64,000 bases of DNA, taken from the NCBI RefSeq assembly GCF_001654835.1, contig NZ_LXEP01000028.1, positions 62,001 to 126,000 of the forward strand, read 5' to 3'. The position numbers and the translations under genes are program-made. This DNA comes from Buttiauxella gaviniae ATCC 51604 (GTDB taxonomy: Bacteria; Pseudomonadota; Gammaproteobacteria; Enterobacterales; Enterobacteriaceae). Shown one piece after another: positions 63,994 through 64,000 of this stretch (its first letter is position 1; each line of letters starts with the position of its first letter). Under the pieces are notes generated by a model. That model saw only the letters and a program-made list of their open reading frames with translations. It was not told the DNA's origin and ran no database searches.

Positions 63994-64000
63994 TTTATTT

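Overview
The window is chromosomal DNA of an enterobacterium. Most proteins match their Escherichia coli counterparts almost residue for residue and at nearly the same length (ExbB 244 aa, LeuA 523 aa, FtsI 588 aa, FtsZ 383 aa, GuaC 347 aa). Gene order inside each block is that of the Enterobacteriaceae, and four ERIC repeats are present. Base composition looks moderate (about half G+C) except for an AT-richer stretch at 4.0-6.3 kb. It is not E. coli itself; a Buttiauxella/Kluyvera/Enterobacter-like genus is my guess, not a demonstration.

Left part (1-10.3 kb): the start of metC, divergent from the Fur-regulated exbBD operon (TonB energy module). Then come accessory genes: a chemoreceptor with a membrane-embedded sensor, three unrecognised genes in a divergent arrangement, an exported NlpC/P60 peptidase, a Skp-like lipoprotein, an 8-oxoguanine deaminase, an HdeD-like membrane protein fused to a papain-like domain, and a short monooxygenase-like protein. 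The stretch ends at tRNA-Phe.

Middle left (10.5-19.4 kb): an ERIC with an internal insert, then speC, nupG, mltC, yggX and mutY facing trmB-yggL-yggN. These are polyamine synthesis, nucleoside uptake, murein turnover, oxidative DNA and Fe-S protection, and tRNA methylation. This block lies near 67 min on the E. coli map.

Middle (19.4-30 kb): the leuLABCD operon with attenuator, then leuO, ilvIH and cra: branched-chain amino acid synthesis and its regulators. This block lies near 2 min on the E. coli map. The join between the 67-min and 2-min blocks is occupied by an ERIC element. Its polarity fits a large inversion nearly symmetric around oriC.

Right part (30.2-60.9 kb): the complete dcw cluster (mraZ to ftsZ) making peptidoglycan precursors and the divisome, then lpxC, a DciA-like gene, secM-secA, mutT, yacG-zapD-coaE, guaC, the hofCB-ppdD pilus genes, nadC and ampDE. 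At the end (61-64 kb) a xyloside utilisation pair (xynB-xynT) sits where E. coli has aroP.

I see no prophage, insertion sequence, CRISPR array or rRNA operon. The most unusual items are the ERIC-marked rearrangement join, the structured speC leader, the HdeD-papain fusion and the unrecognised divergent trio at 3.5-4.9 kb.
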